Shown: positions 20,410 through 30,129 of the stretch, piece after piece
How positions within the stretch are numbered: the stretch's first letter is position 1
Layout of the letters: every line of letters begins with the position of its first letter
Assembly: GCF_028640845.1 (NCBI RefSeq)
Contig: NC_080543.1
Location: forward strand, 3,351,459-3,415,458
DNA: 64,000 nt
From: Ahaetulla prasina
Taxonomy: Eukaryota; Chordata; Lepidosauria; Squamata; Colubridae
Reading direction: 5' to 3'
Notes under the pieces: model-generated
Seen by the model: the letters and a program-made list of their open reading frames with translations, nothing else
Database searches by the model: none
Told to the model about the DNA's origin: nothing
Made by a program: the position numbers and the translations under genes

Positions 20410-20935
20410 CAGGGGTCTCCAACCTTGGTCCCTTTAAGACTTGTGGACTTCAACTCCCAGAGTCCCTCAGCCAGCGAAACTGAGCTGAGGAACTCTGGGA
20501 GTTGAAGTCCACAAGTCTTAAAGGGACCAAGGTTGGAGACCCCTGCCCTAGAGCAAAGCTGGCTGAGGAACTCTGGGAGTTGAAGCCCACAAGTCTTAAA
20601 GGGACCAAGGTTGGAGACCCCTGCCCTAGAGCAAAGCTGGCTGAGGAACTCTGGGAGTTGAAGTCCCCAAGTCTTAAAGGGACCAAGGTTGGAGACCCCT
20701 GCCCTAGAGCAAAGCTGGCTGAGGAACTCTGGGAGTTGAAGTCCCCAAGTCTTAAAGGGACCAAGGTTGGAGACCCCTGCCCTAGAGCAAAGCTGGCTGA
20801 GGAACTCTGGGAGTTGAAGTCCACAAGTCTTAAAGGGACCAAGGTTGGAGACCCCTGCCCTAGAGCAAAGCTGGCTGAGGAACTCTGGGAGTTGAAGTCC
20901 ACAAGTCTTAAAGGGGCCAAGGTTGGAGACCCCTG
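20410..20935. mobile_element. hAT-type MITE with right arm expanded as six 78-bp units
   Basis: The element begins CAGGGGTCTCCAACCTTGGT and ends CCAAGGTTGGAGACCCCTG. The flanks CTTTATGG (20402-20409) and CTTTAGGG (20936-20943) match at 7 of 8. One left arm is followed by six right arms whose CTCTGGGAGTTGAAG motifs start at 20493, 20571, 20649, 20727, 20805 and 20883, exactly 78 bp apart. The spacer CCCTAGAGCAAA separates units. Copies differ at only a few sites, so expansion is recent. 78 is divisible by 3, so long open frames run through on both strands without being genes. Confidence 0.93.
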
Positions 20936-20943
20936 CTTTAGGG

Positions 20944-21399
20944 AGACAAAGCGCGCCAGCAGTAAAGGAAAAGTGGAGCAGGGAGGGGAAAGGATAAACG
21001 GTGCACCTCCTACACTTTTCTACCTGGAGCTCCTCCGCTGCGGAGGTCCCTCTTCTCTCACCCCTGCTCTGTGGGGAGGTCCCACGTCCGGCCCCACATG
21101 TCCTGCTGCCCACAGACAGAGGCCCATTTCCTGCGTCTCCGACTGTGCATATTCTTCCCCGTCTTTGTCCATTTCCCATGGGTAAGAAGAGAAGCCCTCC
21201 GAGGCGTAACCTCCTGGAAGGGAACGCGAGCATCCATCAGAGGCTCTGTGATTCAGGGCCACTTGAGTTTCTAAGAATACCCCGGTGTTTATCCTCAGCC
21301 CTCGGGGCCGCTGATGTTTGCGTTCGACTCCTCCGCGTTTCGTTCCCAGGCTCCAAAGCGGCGGCTGGTCCTTTTCCCAACACTGGCGGGACACAGAGG
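20944..21399. other. Non-repetitive, moderately GC-rich sequence
   Basis: No repeat or exon recognised. It lies between the 78-bp array and the polypurine tract. Confidence 0.4.
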
Positions 21400-22570
21400 C
21401 AGAAAGGAGCGAGCGAGGGGAGAATGTCCTGGCGGGAAAAGACAGGAAGGAGGAGAGGGAGAGGAAGAGAAGAGGAGGAGATGGAGCTGATGGAGGAGGA
21501 GAAGAGGGGGAAGGAGAGGAGGAGGAGAGGGAGGAGGGGAGGAGAAAGAGGGAAGGAGGATAGGGAGAGGAAGAGAAGAGGAGGAGAAGGAGCTGATAGA
21601 GAAGACGGGGAAGGAGAAGAGGAGGAGAGGGAGGAGGGGAGGAGAAAGAGGGAAGGAGGAGAGGGAGAGGAAGAGAAATGGAGGAGAAGGAGTTGATGGA
21701 GGAAGAGGAGAGGGGGAAGGAGAGGAGGAGAAGAGGGGGAGGAGAAAGAGGGAAGGAGGAAGAGAAGAGGAGGAGAAGGAGCTGATGGAGAAGGAGAGGG
21801 GGAAGAAGAGGAGGAGGAGAGGGAGGAGGGGAGGAGAAAGAGGGAAGGAGGAGAGGGAGAGGAAGAGAAGAGGAGGAGAAGGAGCTGATGGAGAAGAGGG
21901 GAAAGGAGAAGAGGAGGAGAGGGAGGAGAAAGAGGGAAGGAGGAGAGGGAGAGGAAGAGAAGTGGAGGAGAAGGAGTTGATGGAGGAAGAGGAGAGGGGA
22001 AGGAGGAGGAGGAGGAGGAGGAGAAAGAGGGAAGGAGGAGAGAAGAGGAGGAGAAGGAGCTGATGGAGGAGGAGAGGGGAAGGAGAGGAGGAGGAGAGGA
22101 GGAGGAGGAGAAAGAGGGAAGGAGGAGAGGAGAGGAAGAGAAGAGGAGAAGAAGCTGATGGAGGGAGGAGAGGGGAAGGAGAGGGGAAGGAGAGGAGGAG
22201 GAGGAGAGAGGGGAAGGAGGAGAGGAGAAGAAGAGAAGAGGAGGAGAAGGAGCTGATGGAGGAAGAGAAGAGGGGAAGGAGAGGAGGAGGAGAAGGAGGA
22301 GGAGGAGAAGAGGAAGGAGGAGAGGAGAGGAAGAGAAGAGGAGGAGAAGGAGCTGATGGAGGAGGAGAAGAGGGGAAGGAGGAGGAGGAGAAGGAGGAAG
22401 GGAGGAGAAAGAGGGAAGGAGGAGAGGGAGAGGAGGAGGAGGAGAAGCAGGAGGAAGAGAGGGAGAAGAAGGAGAAAGGAGGAGGAGGAAGGGAGGAGAA
22501 GGAGGAGGGGAGGAAGAAGAGAGGGAGGGGCAGGAGGAGAAGGAGGAGGAGGAGGGAGGAGGAGGAGAGG
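21400..22570 (+). repeat. 1.17-kb polypurine tract
   Basis: Nearly all A and G on the plus strand, built of GGAGAGGGAGAGGAAGAGAA and GAGGAGGAGAAGGAGCTGAT blocks. The pyrimidine-containing segment GGAGCTGATGGAG recurs at roughly 100-bp intervals, so the tract is a complex minisatellite, not a simple microsatellite. Very long Pro/Ser/Leu and Glu/Arg/Gly frames here are artefacts. Confidence 0.93.
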
Positions 22571-22571
22571 T

Positions 22572-22830
22572 CCTGCGTTAGGCATGAGTGCTGTCTGGGA
22601 GTCTTTCGGCCATTCACCAGGAGACTGGGAATTCTAGTCCTGCCTTAGGCATGAAAACCACCTGGGTGTCTGGGGCCAATCATCAGGAGATTGTGAGTTC
22701 TAGTCCCACTTTAGGCATGAAAGCCGGTTGGGTGACTTTGGGCCAATCCTTTGTTCTCAGGCCACCCCACAGGGTTGTTGTTACGGGGGAAGGGAAAGTG
22801 GGAGAGGAAGTGACACCATGAACCTCAGCT
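22572..22830 (+). mobile_element. CORE-type tRNA SINE with internal triplication
   Basis: Three diverged copies of a roughly 60-bp unit (TCCTGCGTTAGGCATGAGTG; TAGTCCTGCCTTAGGCATGA; TAGTCCCACTTTAGGCATGA, each followed by a GGGCCAATCA-like motif) lead into CACCCCACAGGGTTGTTGTT. The unit and end resemble the CORE of MIR-like SINEs. The same triplication is seen at 39054 and 47850. Confidence 0.65.
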
Positions 22831-22861
22831 GCCTGGAGACCCTTTACAAAACAATTTTTTT

Positions 22862-23126
22862 ATTATTATTATTTGCATTTATATCCCGCCCTTCTCCGAA
22901 GACTCAGGGCGGCTTACACTGTGTTAAGCAATAGTCTTCATCCATTTGTATATTATATACAAAGTCAACTTATTGCCCCCCAACAATCTGGGTCCTCATT
23001 TTACCTACCTTATAAAGGATGGGAGGCTGAGTCAACCTTGGGCCTGGTGGGACTTGAACCTGCAGTAATTGCAGGCAGCTGCTGTTAATAACAGACTGCA
23101 TTAGCAGTCTGAGCCACCAGAGGCAG
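22862..23126 (-). mobile_element. tRNA-derived SINE A (LINE-tailed)
   Basis: On the minus strand the element starts GCCTCTGGTGGCTCAGACTG (A box TGGCTCAG). It continues through GGTTCAAGTCCCACCAGG (B box), a central CORE-like domain (GTAGGTAAAATGAGGACCCA), and ends GCCGCCCTGAGTCTTCGGAG, AAGGGCGGGATATAAATGCA, then A/T-rich tail. The end matches the L2/CR1-like LINE terminus (CCGCCCTGAGTCCTTCGGGA), so that LINE is the likely source of its retrotransposition machinery. Confidence 0.88.
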
Positions 23127-23655
23127 ATTAAAAGGCAGAATAAAAGTCCAAGAAACAAATGAACAGAAGCCACATGTTTACTGCAAGAGGCCTGGGAATG
23201 AATGAAATCCGAACTTGGCCCAAGCATGCGTCTTCCCTCCCCGTCCCTCGTCCCACTTCCGTTACAACGGCGGTTAGGCAGTTACGTCCCTGGCTAGTCC
23301 TTAAGTAGATCAGCGCTTTCAAACCCGGGTTTCTGGGTTTTAAAGCGCTTGGCCAGTTCCAGTCTCCAGCTGTTCCCTCTGCTTTTATCTCCATTTCCTC
23401 TCCCTGGCTTTCAAGCAACAGCCTTTTGCATAGGGACGGCAGCAGGGGGGGGGGGCTGGCAGGACTCTCCCGCTGGGGAGGGGAAGGGGCCGAGAAAGCG
23501 AGGGCGGAATGGTTTGTTTCCATGTGACCCTGGGGGGTTTTTGGGCAGAGAGGGCCGCGTGACGAAACCGGCCCCGGCGAAACCCTTCCATATTTGGCCA
23601 AAGAAATCCTCAGCCATTTGCGCAAACTCTCCCAAGAACTCCGGCTCCCATAAAT
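23127..23655. other. Non-repetitive sequence
   Basis: No recognised repeat; a G run occurs at 23446-23455. Several overlapping open frames (68-165 codons) lack any family signature. Confidence 0.4.
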
Positions 23656-24195
23656 GAGGTTGTAGTCCAGTTTTTGAGGGGCTGCCCCAAAGAAAATTGT
23701 GTGTGTGTGTCAATCTATTTTTTACAAAGCCCCTGAAAGGCAGGACAAGAAGCAACGGGGATGGAAAACTCGCCAAGGAGAGAAGCAAGCTGGAATTAAG
23801 GAGGAAGTTTCTCCCCCCGACAGTGACAACAATTCACCAGTAGAACAGCTTGCCACTGGAAGTTGTGAATGCTCCATCGCGGGAGGCTTTTTAAGAAGAG
23901 ACCAGATAGCCATTTGTCTGAAATGATCTAGGGCAGCGGCCCCCGCCCCCCCAACCTTTGGGGCACCAGGGACTGGTTCCGTAGAGGGAGTTTTTTCCGT
24001 GGGTGCGTGGTTTTGTGCGCTATCTGCATCCCACCGATGTAGTTTCGTTTATTTGCACGGGCTGGTTTCTGCCATGCGGTAGCCAGTCCACGGACTAGAG
24101 GTTGGGGGTCGCTGGTATAGGGTCTCCTGTTTGAGTGGGGGTGGGGGGTTGGACTAGAAGACCTCCAAGGTCCCTGCCAGCTCTATGATGGCCTG
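23655..24195 (+). mobile_element. CR1 LINE 3' end interrupted by a hAT element
   Basis: CR1 sequence from GTCCAGTTTTTGAGGGGCTG to GGTTGGACTAGAAGACCTCC contains the hAT insertion at 23934-24114 within its 3' UTR. Confidence 0.82.
23934..24114 (+). mobile_element. hAT (Charlie-like) non-autonomous element
   Basis: 181 bp beginning CAGCGGCCCC and AACCTTTGGGGCACCAGGGA and ending CCACGGACTAGAGGTTGGGG, GTCGCTG. Flanks ATCTAGGG and GTATAGGG share 6 of 8 bases. Its sequence is distinct from the CAGGGGTC MITE. Confidence 0.8.
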
Positions 24196-24209
24196 CGTCG
24201 AATTGGGTT

Positions 24210-24617
24210 TATCTAGTCTGGTGAAAAGAAGGACTAGGGGTGACATGATAGTAGACTTCCGATATTTATGGGGCTGCCCCAAAGAAGAGGAGATCCACCT
24301 ATTCTCCCAATAAATATATGCTCCCAATAAAAACCAGAGGGAATTCTACAAAAAAAATACATTCACCAGACGGAAGAAGCAGCAACAGCAGCAGCAATGG
24401 TTGGAAACTAATCAAGGAGAGAAGCAACCTAGGAATTTCCTAACTGTGAGGACAATTAACCAGTGGAACTACTTGCCACCAGAAGTTGTGGGTGCTCCAT
24501 CACTGAAGGTTTTTAAGCAGAGATTGGACAGCCACTTGTCTGACCTGATATAGAGTCTCTTGCTTGAGCTGGGGGCTGGACTAGAAGACCTTCAAGGTCC
24601 CTTCCAGCTCTATTCTG
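24210..24617 (+). mobile_element. CR1 LINE 3' end
   Basis: AGAAGGACTAGGGGTGACAT through GGACTAGAAGACCTTCAAGG. About 70 bp of unrelated A-rich sequence interrupts it near 24300-24380. Confidence 0.8.
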
Positions 24618-24649
24618 ATTGATGGATTGATGTCCCGGGTCTGTAGCCT

Positions 24650-24797
24650 TTGAAGGTGTCCATTAAAAAAATAATTGCTACCAACCTGCCTTCCATTGAG
24701 GACCTGTATACTGCACGAATCAAGAAGAGGGCCGTGAAAATATTTACAGACCCCTCACATCCTGGACATAAACTGTTTCAACTCCTACCCTCAAAAC
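24650..24797 (+). mobile_element. L3/CR1-clade LINE ORF2 fragment, cut at a recombination point
   Basis: This encodes ARIKKRAVKIFTDPSHPGHK and LFQLLPSK, the LINE C-terminal region upstream of that kept in the other L3 copies. It stops abruptly at CTACCCTCAAAAC (24797). The last 37 bp, from CCTGGACATAAACTG, recur at 25197-25231 where the element continues. Confidence 0.75.
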
Positions 24798-25590
24798 TTG
24801 GACTTCAACTCCCAGAATCCCTCAGCCAGCATGGGGAACTATGGCCCTTTTATGACTTCTGGACTTCAACTCCCAGAATCCCTGAGCCAGCATGGGGAAC
24901 TATGGCCTTTTTATGACTTGTGGACTTCAACTCCCAGAATCCCTGAGCCAACCATGCTGGCTCAGGAATTCTAGGAGTTGAGTCCACAGGTCATAAAATT
25001 ACCCGAGTAACCCACCCCTGCTAAATTGAAGCACAGGTGAGCTACAACCTCAACATTCCTTGGCTGAAGATCAACAAAGGACTTTCTTGCACCTGTTATG
25101 CAAAGGAAAATGTTTTATTTATTAGATTTATCCTGCCTTTTTTTTTTTAATGACCACAGTGTTTCCTCCTTCTAAATATTTGCAGATCACTCGCATCCTG
25201 GACATAAACTGTTTCAACTCCTACCCTCAAAACGACGCTATAGAGCACTGCACACCAGAACAACTAGACACAAGAACAGTTTTTTCCCGAAGGCCATCAC
25301 TCTGCTAAACAAATAATTCCCTCAACACTGTCAGACTATTTACTAAATCTGCACTACTATTAATCTTCTCATCGTTCCCATCAATCTCTTTCCACTTATG
25401 ACTGTATGACTATAACTTGTTGCTGGCAATCCTTATGATTTATATTGATATATTGACCATCATTTGTGTTGTAAATGTTGTACCTTGATGAAGGTATCTT
25501 TTCTTTTATGTACACTGAGAGCATCTGCACCAAGACAAATTCCTTGTGTGTCCAATCACACTTGGCCAATAAAAAATTCTATCTATCTAT
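24790..25590 (+). repeat. Segmental duplication, copy 2 (partner 10690-11515)
   Basis: This matches the 10.7-11.5 kb block at an offset of about 14,100 bp. It includes three 61-bp MITE units instead of about 13, the inverted MITE arm, the unique spacer and the L3 3' end. Confidence 0.85.
25171..25590 (+). mobile_element. L3/CR1-clade LINE 3' end
   Basis: Same 3' UTR as 11080-11515, ending CACTTGGCCAATAAAAAATT. Here the tail is a short (ATCT)n tetramer (25580-25592) instead of the usual pentamer. Confidence 0.8.
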
Positions 25591-25767
25591 CTAAAAGTTT
25601 TGGAACACGAAATTTTCTCTCCTCTGCTGGGTGCAGAAAACCTGCCAGCTGACAGTAACGTTTCCAGCCGCTGCCGCTCCTTGTTTTGCAACCCTGAATG
25701 CATTTGGCGCTCAGGTGCCATGAAATCCTTCGCTCCCGCTCTCGGCAAGCCAAATAACCGAGGAAGA

Positions 25768-26172
25768 CAGGCAGTCCTCAAACCTTACGACCACAGAACA
25801 GCTATTGCTAAGCAAGACAGTTGTTAAGTGAGTTTTGCCCCATTTCACAACATTTCTTGCCACAGTTGTTAAACAAAGCATTGCAGTGGTTAAGTTAGTG
25901 ACACGGTTGTTAGGTGAATCCCTGCTGTTGTTAAGCAAGTCACGCGGTTGTTAAGTGAATCCGGCTTTCCCCATTGACTTTGCTTGTCAGAAGGTCGCAA
26001 ACGGGGATCACGCGATCCCTGGGACACTGCAACCGTCGTAAGTATGAGACAGTTGCCAAGCGTCCAAATTTTGACCACGCAATGGTCATAACTGTGAAAA
26101 AAGTATCCAAATCACTTTTTTCACTGCCGTCAAACAGTCACTAAACAAATGGTTGTTACGTCGGGAACTAAC
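25768..26172 (-). mobile_element. Tigger-like (TcMar) MITE
   Basis: CAGGCAGTCCTCAAACCTTA through GTTGTTACGTCGGGAACTAA. The left half carries an extra GTTGTTAAG repeat (25860-25960), a small internal expansion. Confidence 0.8.
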
Positions 26173-26692
26173 GATATTTATTTAGATATCATGCCCCATC
26201 AGACCTACAGAAACCTCTGTTTCCATCTTATTAATGATAAATAAGCCTGGCCCACTTATACGTTTGTGCAACTTATGAAAACCAATCTCCTGTGAACATC
26301 AAGTGGCAGGGGGTTCCACAGTCTTCGAGGTTTGCATTTTGCAAATGAAGAATAGGAGGTCTGCCCATCTTTTGCAGCAGAACAGAACAGATTTAGGGGG
26401 AATACGACAATGCAAACTTATATTTGCTTTTTTTTAAAAAAATGGCAATTATCCTCATTCCTCGCTCTTCGGACCGTTCGTAATTCCCCCAAAAACCAGA
26501 AAGGAAAATGACTCTATTTAAAGAGAAGCCTTGCAACCTTCATTTACTGTAGATGACTTTTTTTTTTTACCATGGCAACCGGAAGAGCTGGAGAGACAGC
26601 CCACCCACTCAAATCAAGCCCAGCTTTTATAAGGAAGAACAGGGTGGGGCGGGGGGGAAGAGGGCTGGGAGTCAACTAAGCTTTTAAAAATG
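26173..26692. other. Non-repetitive intergenic sequence
   Basis: AT-rich with A and T runs. Nothing recognised. Confidence 0.45.
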
Positions 26693-26830
26693 CAATAATA
26701 ATAATAATGAGGAGGAGGAGGAGGAGGAGGAGATGACTGTGGGCTCCTTGTGTCCTCTGAGCTGTTTTCTTGCAGACGTTTCATGACCCAACTAGGGAAC
26801 ATCATCAGTGTTAGAAGGGAGTGGGGTTTG
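26693..26830 (-). repeat. Ribozyme-like repeat unit with (AAT)n and (GGA)n
   Basis: On the minus strand, 26771-26820 reads CTTCTAACA, CTGATGA, TGTTCCCTAGTTGGGTCAT, GAAACGTC, TGCAAGAAAA: the hammerhead-like motif with core and GTC intact. Upstream on the plus strand is a (GGA)8 run at 26710-26732; downstream is the long GGAA tract. Confidence 0.8.
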
Positions 26831-27522
26831 TGAGGAGAAAGAAGGAAGGGAAGGAGGGAGGGAGGGAGGGAGGGAAGGAAGGAAGGAGGGAAAGAAGGAG
26901 AGGGGGGGAGAAGGAAGGAGGGAGGGAGGGAAGGGAGGAAGGAAGGAGAATGGGGAAGAAGGAGGGAGGGAGGGAGGGAAGGAAGGAGAATGGGGGAAGA
27001 AAAAAGTAAGGAGGGAAGAAGGAAGGAGGGTGGGACGGATGGGAGGATGGGGGAAGAAGGAGGGAGAGAGGAAAGGAAGGAAGGAGAATGGGAGAAAAAG
27101 GAAGGAGGGAGGGAAGGAAGAAAAGAGAATGGGGAAGAAGGAAGTAGGGAGGGAGGGAAGGAAGGAAGGAGGGAAAGAAGGAGAAGGGGGGAGAAGGAGG
27201 GAGGGAGGGAAGGGAGGAAGGAAGGAAGGAAGGAGAATGGGGAAGAAGGAAGGAGGGAGGGAAGAGAGGGAAGGAAGGAAGGAAGGAAGGAAGGAAAATG
27301 TGGGAAAAAGGAAGGAGGGAGGGAAGGAGAATGGGGAACAAGGAAGGAGGAAGAGAGGGAGGAAAGGAAGGAAGGAAGGAAGGAGGGAAGGAAGGAGGGA
27401 GGGAGGGAAGGAAGGAGAATGGGGAAGAAGGAAGGAGGGAGAGAGGAAGGAAGGAAGGAAGGAAGGAAGGAAGGAAGGAAGGAAGGAAGGAAGGAAGGAA
27501 GGAAGGAAGGAAGGAAGGAAGA
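26831..27522 (+). repeat. 0.69-kb polypurine GGAA/GGGA tract
   Basis: The purine-only tract is interrupted mainly by AATGGGGAAGAAGG blocks that recur at about 60-90 bp. Its last 80 bp is pure (GGAA)n. It starts directly from GAAGGGAGTGGGGTTTGTGA of the ribozyme-like repeat. Confidence 0.93.
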
Positions 27523-27955
27523 TTTAATGGAAGGGGGAAAATCTGTCTTCAGGGTTCTCCACTCTACAACTTCACCATAATTGCAATTAACCCCCCCCCC
27601 AATTTTTTTTTAAGGCTGTCAACGGAGGAAAAGTTTTTTATCGACTAAATCATCTTCTGTCGAACTGATGAAGGAGCTGATTAAAGGCAAATCAATTTAC
27701 TTAAACCTCCGCCCAGGCACTGGGTGCAAGAAGGCGCCTGAGAGAGAAGAGTGATTTCTTGCACAGCCTGGCCCCGGCCCAAGTATCTCATGGAAAGAAA
27801 ATTGGGGAGGGGGTGTGCAAACCGATTCCCTCCACCCCACAAGGTCCCGCTTTAAAACTAAGAAGAGTGGCAGGAAAGATTTTATGAAACCACTGAAGGA
27901 AAGAAGACGGAATGATTTAGAAATTACACTGAAAAGTCGTCTTTTAATTCAGGGG
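27523..27955. other. Non-repetitive intergenic sequence
   Basis: A C run occurs at 27590-27600. No recognised element. Confidence 0.4.
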
Positions 27956-28030
27956 GAGGGGTCCAACTTTGGCCATTTTAAAGACCTGTGGACTTCAACT
28001 CCCAGAACTCCCCAGCCAGCAAGGCTTGGC
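27956..28030. mobile_element. hAT-type MITE, left-arm fragment
   Basis: GGGGTCCAACTTTGGCCATT, TTAAAGACCTGTGGACTTCA, ACTCCCAGAACTCCCCAGCC. The right arm is missing. Confidence 0.7.
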
Positions 28031-28209
28031 CAATGTTTCTACACTACAGCCTTCCCCAAAGTTACAAACACCATGATCCCCAGCCGGGCCAATGCTGGCT
28101 TGGGTAGTCCAACGTAACTCAAGGCTGCCTGGTAGGAGAAGACTTTGCTTGTCGGAAGGTCGCAAAAGGGGATCGGGTGACTCCCGGGACACGGCAACCG
28201 TCATAAATA

Positions 28210-28564
28210 CAGGCAGTCCTCGACTTACAACAGTTCATTTAGTGACCGTTCGAAGTTACAACGGCCCTGAAAAAAAAAAAAGGGAGTTAGGACCGTGTTT
28301 CACACTTACGACCGTTCCAGCACGTGATTTACATTCGGATGCTTGACAACCGGCTCACATTTATGACGGTCGTAGGGTCCCGAGGTCATCCTTTGGTGAC
28401 CAGTAAAGTCAGCGGGGAAACCAGATTCACTTAACAACCGTGTTACTCACTTAACAACCGCGGTGAGAAAAGTCGCAAAATGGGGCAAAACTTGCTTTAA
28501 CCAAGTTCTCGCTTAGCAACCTAAATCCTGGGTTCAGTTGTGGTCGTAAGTCGAGGATTACCTA
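28210..28564 (+). mobile_element. Tigger-like MITE inserted at TA
   Basis: CAGGCAGTCCTCGACTTACA ... TAAGTCGAGGATTACCTA, flanked by TA at 28208-28209 and 28565-28566. The target is another copy of the same family, which proves the TA duplication expected of TcMar elements. Confidence 0.9.
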
Positions 28565-28592
28565 TATGAGCCAGTTGCCAAGTGGCCGAATA

Positions 28593-28950
28593 CCGTATAT
28601 ACTCGAATATAAGCCGATCCGAGTATAAGCCGAGATCCCCAATTTTACCCCAAAAAACTGGGGTAAACTGGGGACTCGAGTATAAGCCGAGGGAGGGAAA
28701 TGAGGCAGCTACCGGTCAGGAAAGCCTCCTCCTCAGCCGAGAAGGCTGGCGGCTCCCCGCCCGCCTCTCACTGCACCGGCAGGGCTTCCCGCACTAATGC
28801 AAAAGCCCGCCAAGTTTGCACCATCCGTATAATGTGAAAAAGAAGAAAAAAAACTGAGATAAGTCAGATATACTCGAGTATAAGCCGAGGGGACGTTTTT
28901 CAGCACAAAAAACGTGCTGAAAAACTCGGCTTATACTCGAGTATATACGG
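28593..28950. mobile_element. TcMar-type element with CCGTATATACTCG termini
   Basis: Terminal inverted repeats CCGTATATACTCGAATATAA and TTATACTCGAGTATATACGG are flanked by TA (28591-28592 and 28951-28952). A further internal pair of GAGTATAAGCCGAG motifs is present. No coding sequence. Confidence 0.88.
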
Positions 28951-29147
28951 TATTTGGGGATGCTGCAACGGTCGTAAGTGTGAAAAACGGCCATAGGTCA
29001 CTCTTTTTTCCTAACTGTTGTAACTTTTGGCTGCTAAATGAATGCTTGCATATTGAAGATGACCTGTAATTTTCATTTCCCCTTTTTAACTGAAGGTCCA
29101 GCCCACGGACGGTGGTCCTTCTTTGAGAGTTAATCCCCTGAAATATG

Positions 29148-29234
<87 letters not shown>
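29148..29234. repeat. (AAT)n microsatellite
   Basis: About 28 AAT units form the tail of the minus-strand LINE that follows. Confidence 0.95.
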
Positions 29235-29235
<1 letters not shown>

Positions 29236-29470
29236 TTAATTTGTATACCGCCCTTCTCCCGAAGGACTCAGGGCGGTTTACAGCCAGAATAAAAATACAG
29301 CAATACATACAATATTAAAAACAGACATTAAAAAACTTATTAAATTTGGCCTAATATTAAAATACAAATAACACTAAAAATTAATATAAAATTAAAACCC
29401 CATAAAATCAGCTAAAAATTGAAATTAAAATTCAAGCCAGTCCAGCAAGACGAAACGATTTAAATCGTTT
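29235..29470 (-). mobile_element. L2/CR1-like LINE 3' end
   Basis: TTGTATACCGCCCTTCTCCC, GAAGGACTCAGGGCGGTTTA, then A-rich 3' UTR to about 29470. Same family as 5961-6275 and 52548-53312. Confidence 0.82.
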
Positions 29471-29748
29471 GATAGACTTGATGAAGAGGGAGGGGTTTTT
29501 TTGCTTTTAAAGGATGGTTGCTAATGTTGGTGTAAGAAACACCAACGGGTTTTTTTTTTCCGCTCACCCACCTGGGCAAAAGAACTGGAAAATCTGGATT
29601 GGCCCATCCTAACTTCCCGAGGCTGCCTGGATTTCCTTCACGGCTTCAAATGTGGCTTCGTTTTAGAACAAAAGGGCGCCTCTGCGTATTTGCCAGCCTG
29701 CAGCGTTAATCAGATTTTCAGCATGTCTAGTCTTTCTCTAGCATTGCA

Positions 29749-29850
29749 ATTTGAAGATGGATGGAGTTCATTTCCCAGAATTCCCCAGTCAGCAAAGCTG
29801 GCTGGGGAATTCTGGGAGTTGAAGTCCACCCAGTTTAAAGTTGGGTTTTT
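29749..29850. mobile_element. hAT-like MITE variant
   Basis: GGAGTTCATTTCCCAGAATT, CCCCAGTCAGCAAAGCTGGC, TGGGGAATTCTGGGAGTTGA and AGTCCACCC form both arms of the core with weakly conserved ends. Confidence 0.7.
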
Positions 29851-29922
29851 TTGAGGGGAGGGAAAACCACTGATTTAAAATCACCAGCTCTCCCAAAAAC
29901 CTAATATCCACTGATCTTAGAC

Positions 29923-30057
29923 CAAGGGTCTCCAACCTTGGTCCCTTTAAGACTTATGGACTTCAACTCCCAGAGTTCCTCAGCTAGCTTTGCTGGCTGA
30001 GGGACTCTGGGAGATGAAGTCCACAAGTCTTAAAGGGACCAAGGTTGAAGACCTCTG
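29923..30057. mobile_element. hAT-type MITE, complete, 8-bp target duplication
   Basis: CAAGGGTCTCCAACCTTGGT ... CCAAGGTTGAAGACCTCTG, flanked by the perfect duplication TCTTAGAC (29915-29922 and 30058-30065). It shares the GTCCCTTTAAGACTT subfamily with the 78-bp array at 20410. A left-arm fragment (GGAGGACTTCAACTCCCAAG) lies just downstream to about 30125. Confidence 0.92.
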
Positions 30058-30129
30058 TCTTAGACCAATGTTTTTCGGCCACTTTAAAACAGGAGGACTT
30101 CAACTCCCAAGAATTCCCCAGTTTTGCAA

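Larger units (their letters stand above)
28137..29060 (-). mobile_element. Tigger-like MITE broken by two nested TcMar elements
   Basis: Three pieces of one minus-oriented copy are found at 28137-28209 (TTGCTTGTCGGAAGGTCGCA ... AACCGTCATAAATA), 28565-28592 (TATGAGCCAGTTGCCAAGTG) and 28951-29060 (TATTTGGGGATGCTGCAACG ... TGTTGTAACTTTTGGCTGCT). Deleting the two insertions and one TA at each restores the family sequence. Confidence 0.85.

Noticed and set aside
20379..21233. 284-codon minus-strand and 227-codon plus-strand frames
   Set aside because: 78 bp is a multiple of 3, so the six-unit MITE array is open in several frames; the repeated peptide is the repeat itself.
21020..22617. Frames of up to 521 codons rich in Pro, Ser and Leu
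   Set aside because: They lie on the pyrimidine strand of a polypurine tract, with low complexity and many alternative frames.
26808..27580. Gly/Lys/Glu/Arg frames up to 239 codons
   Set aside because: Translation of (GGAA)n and (GGGA)n repeats.
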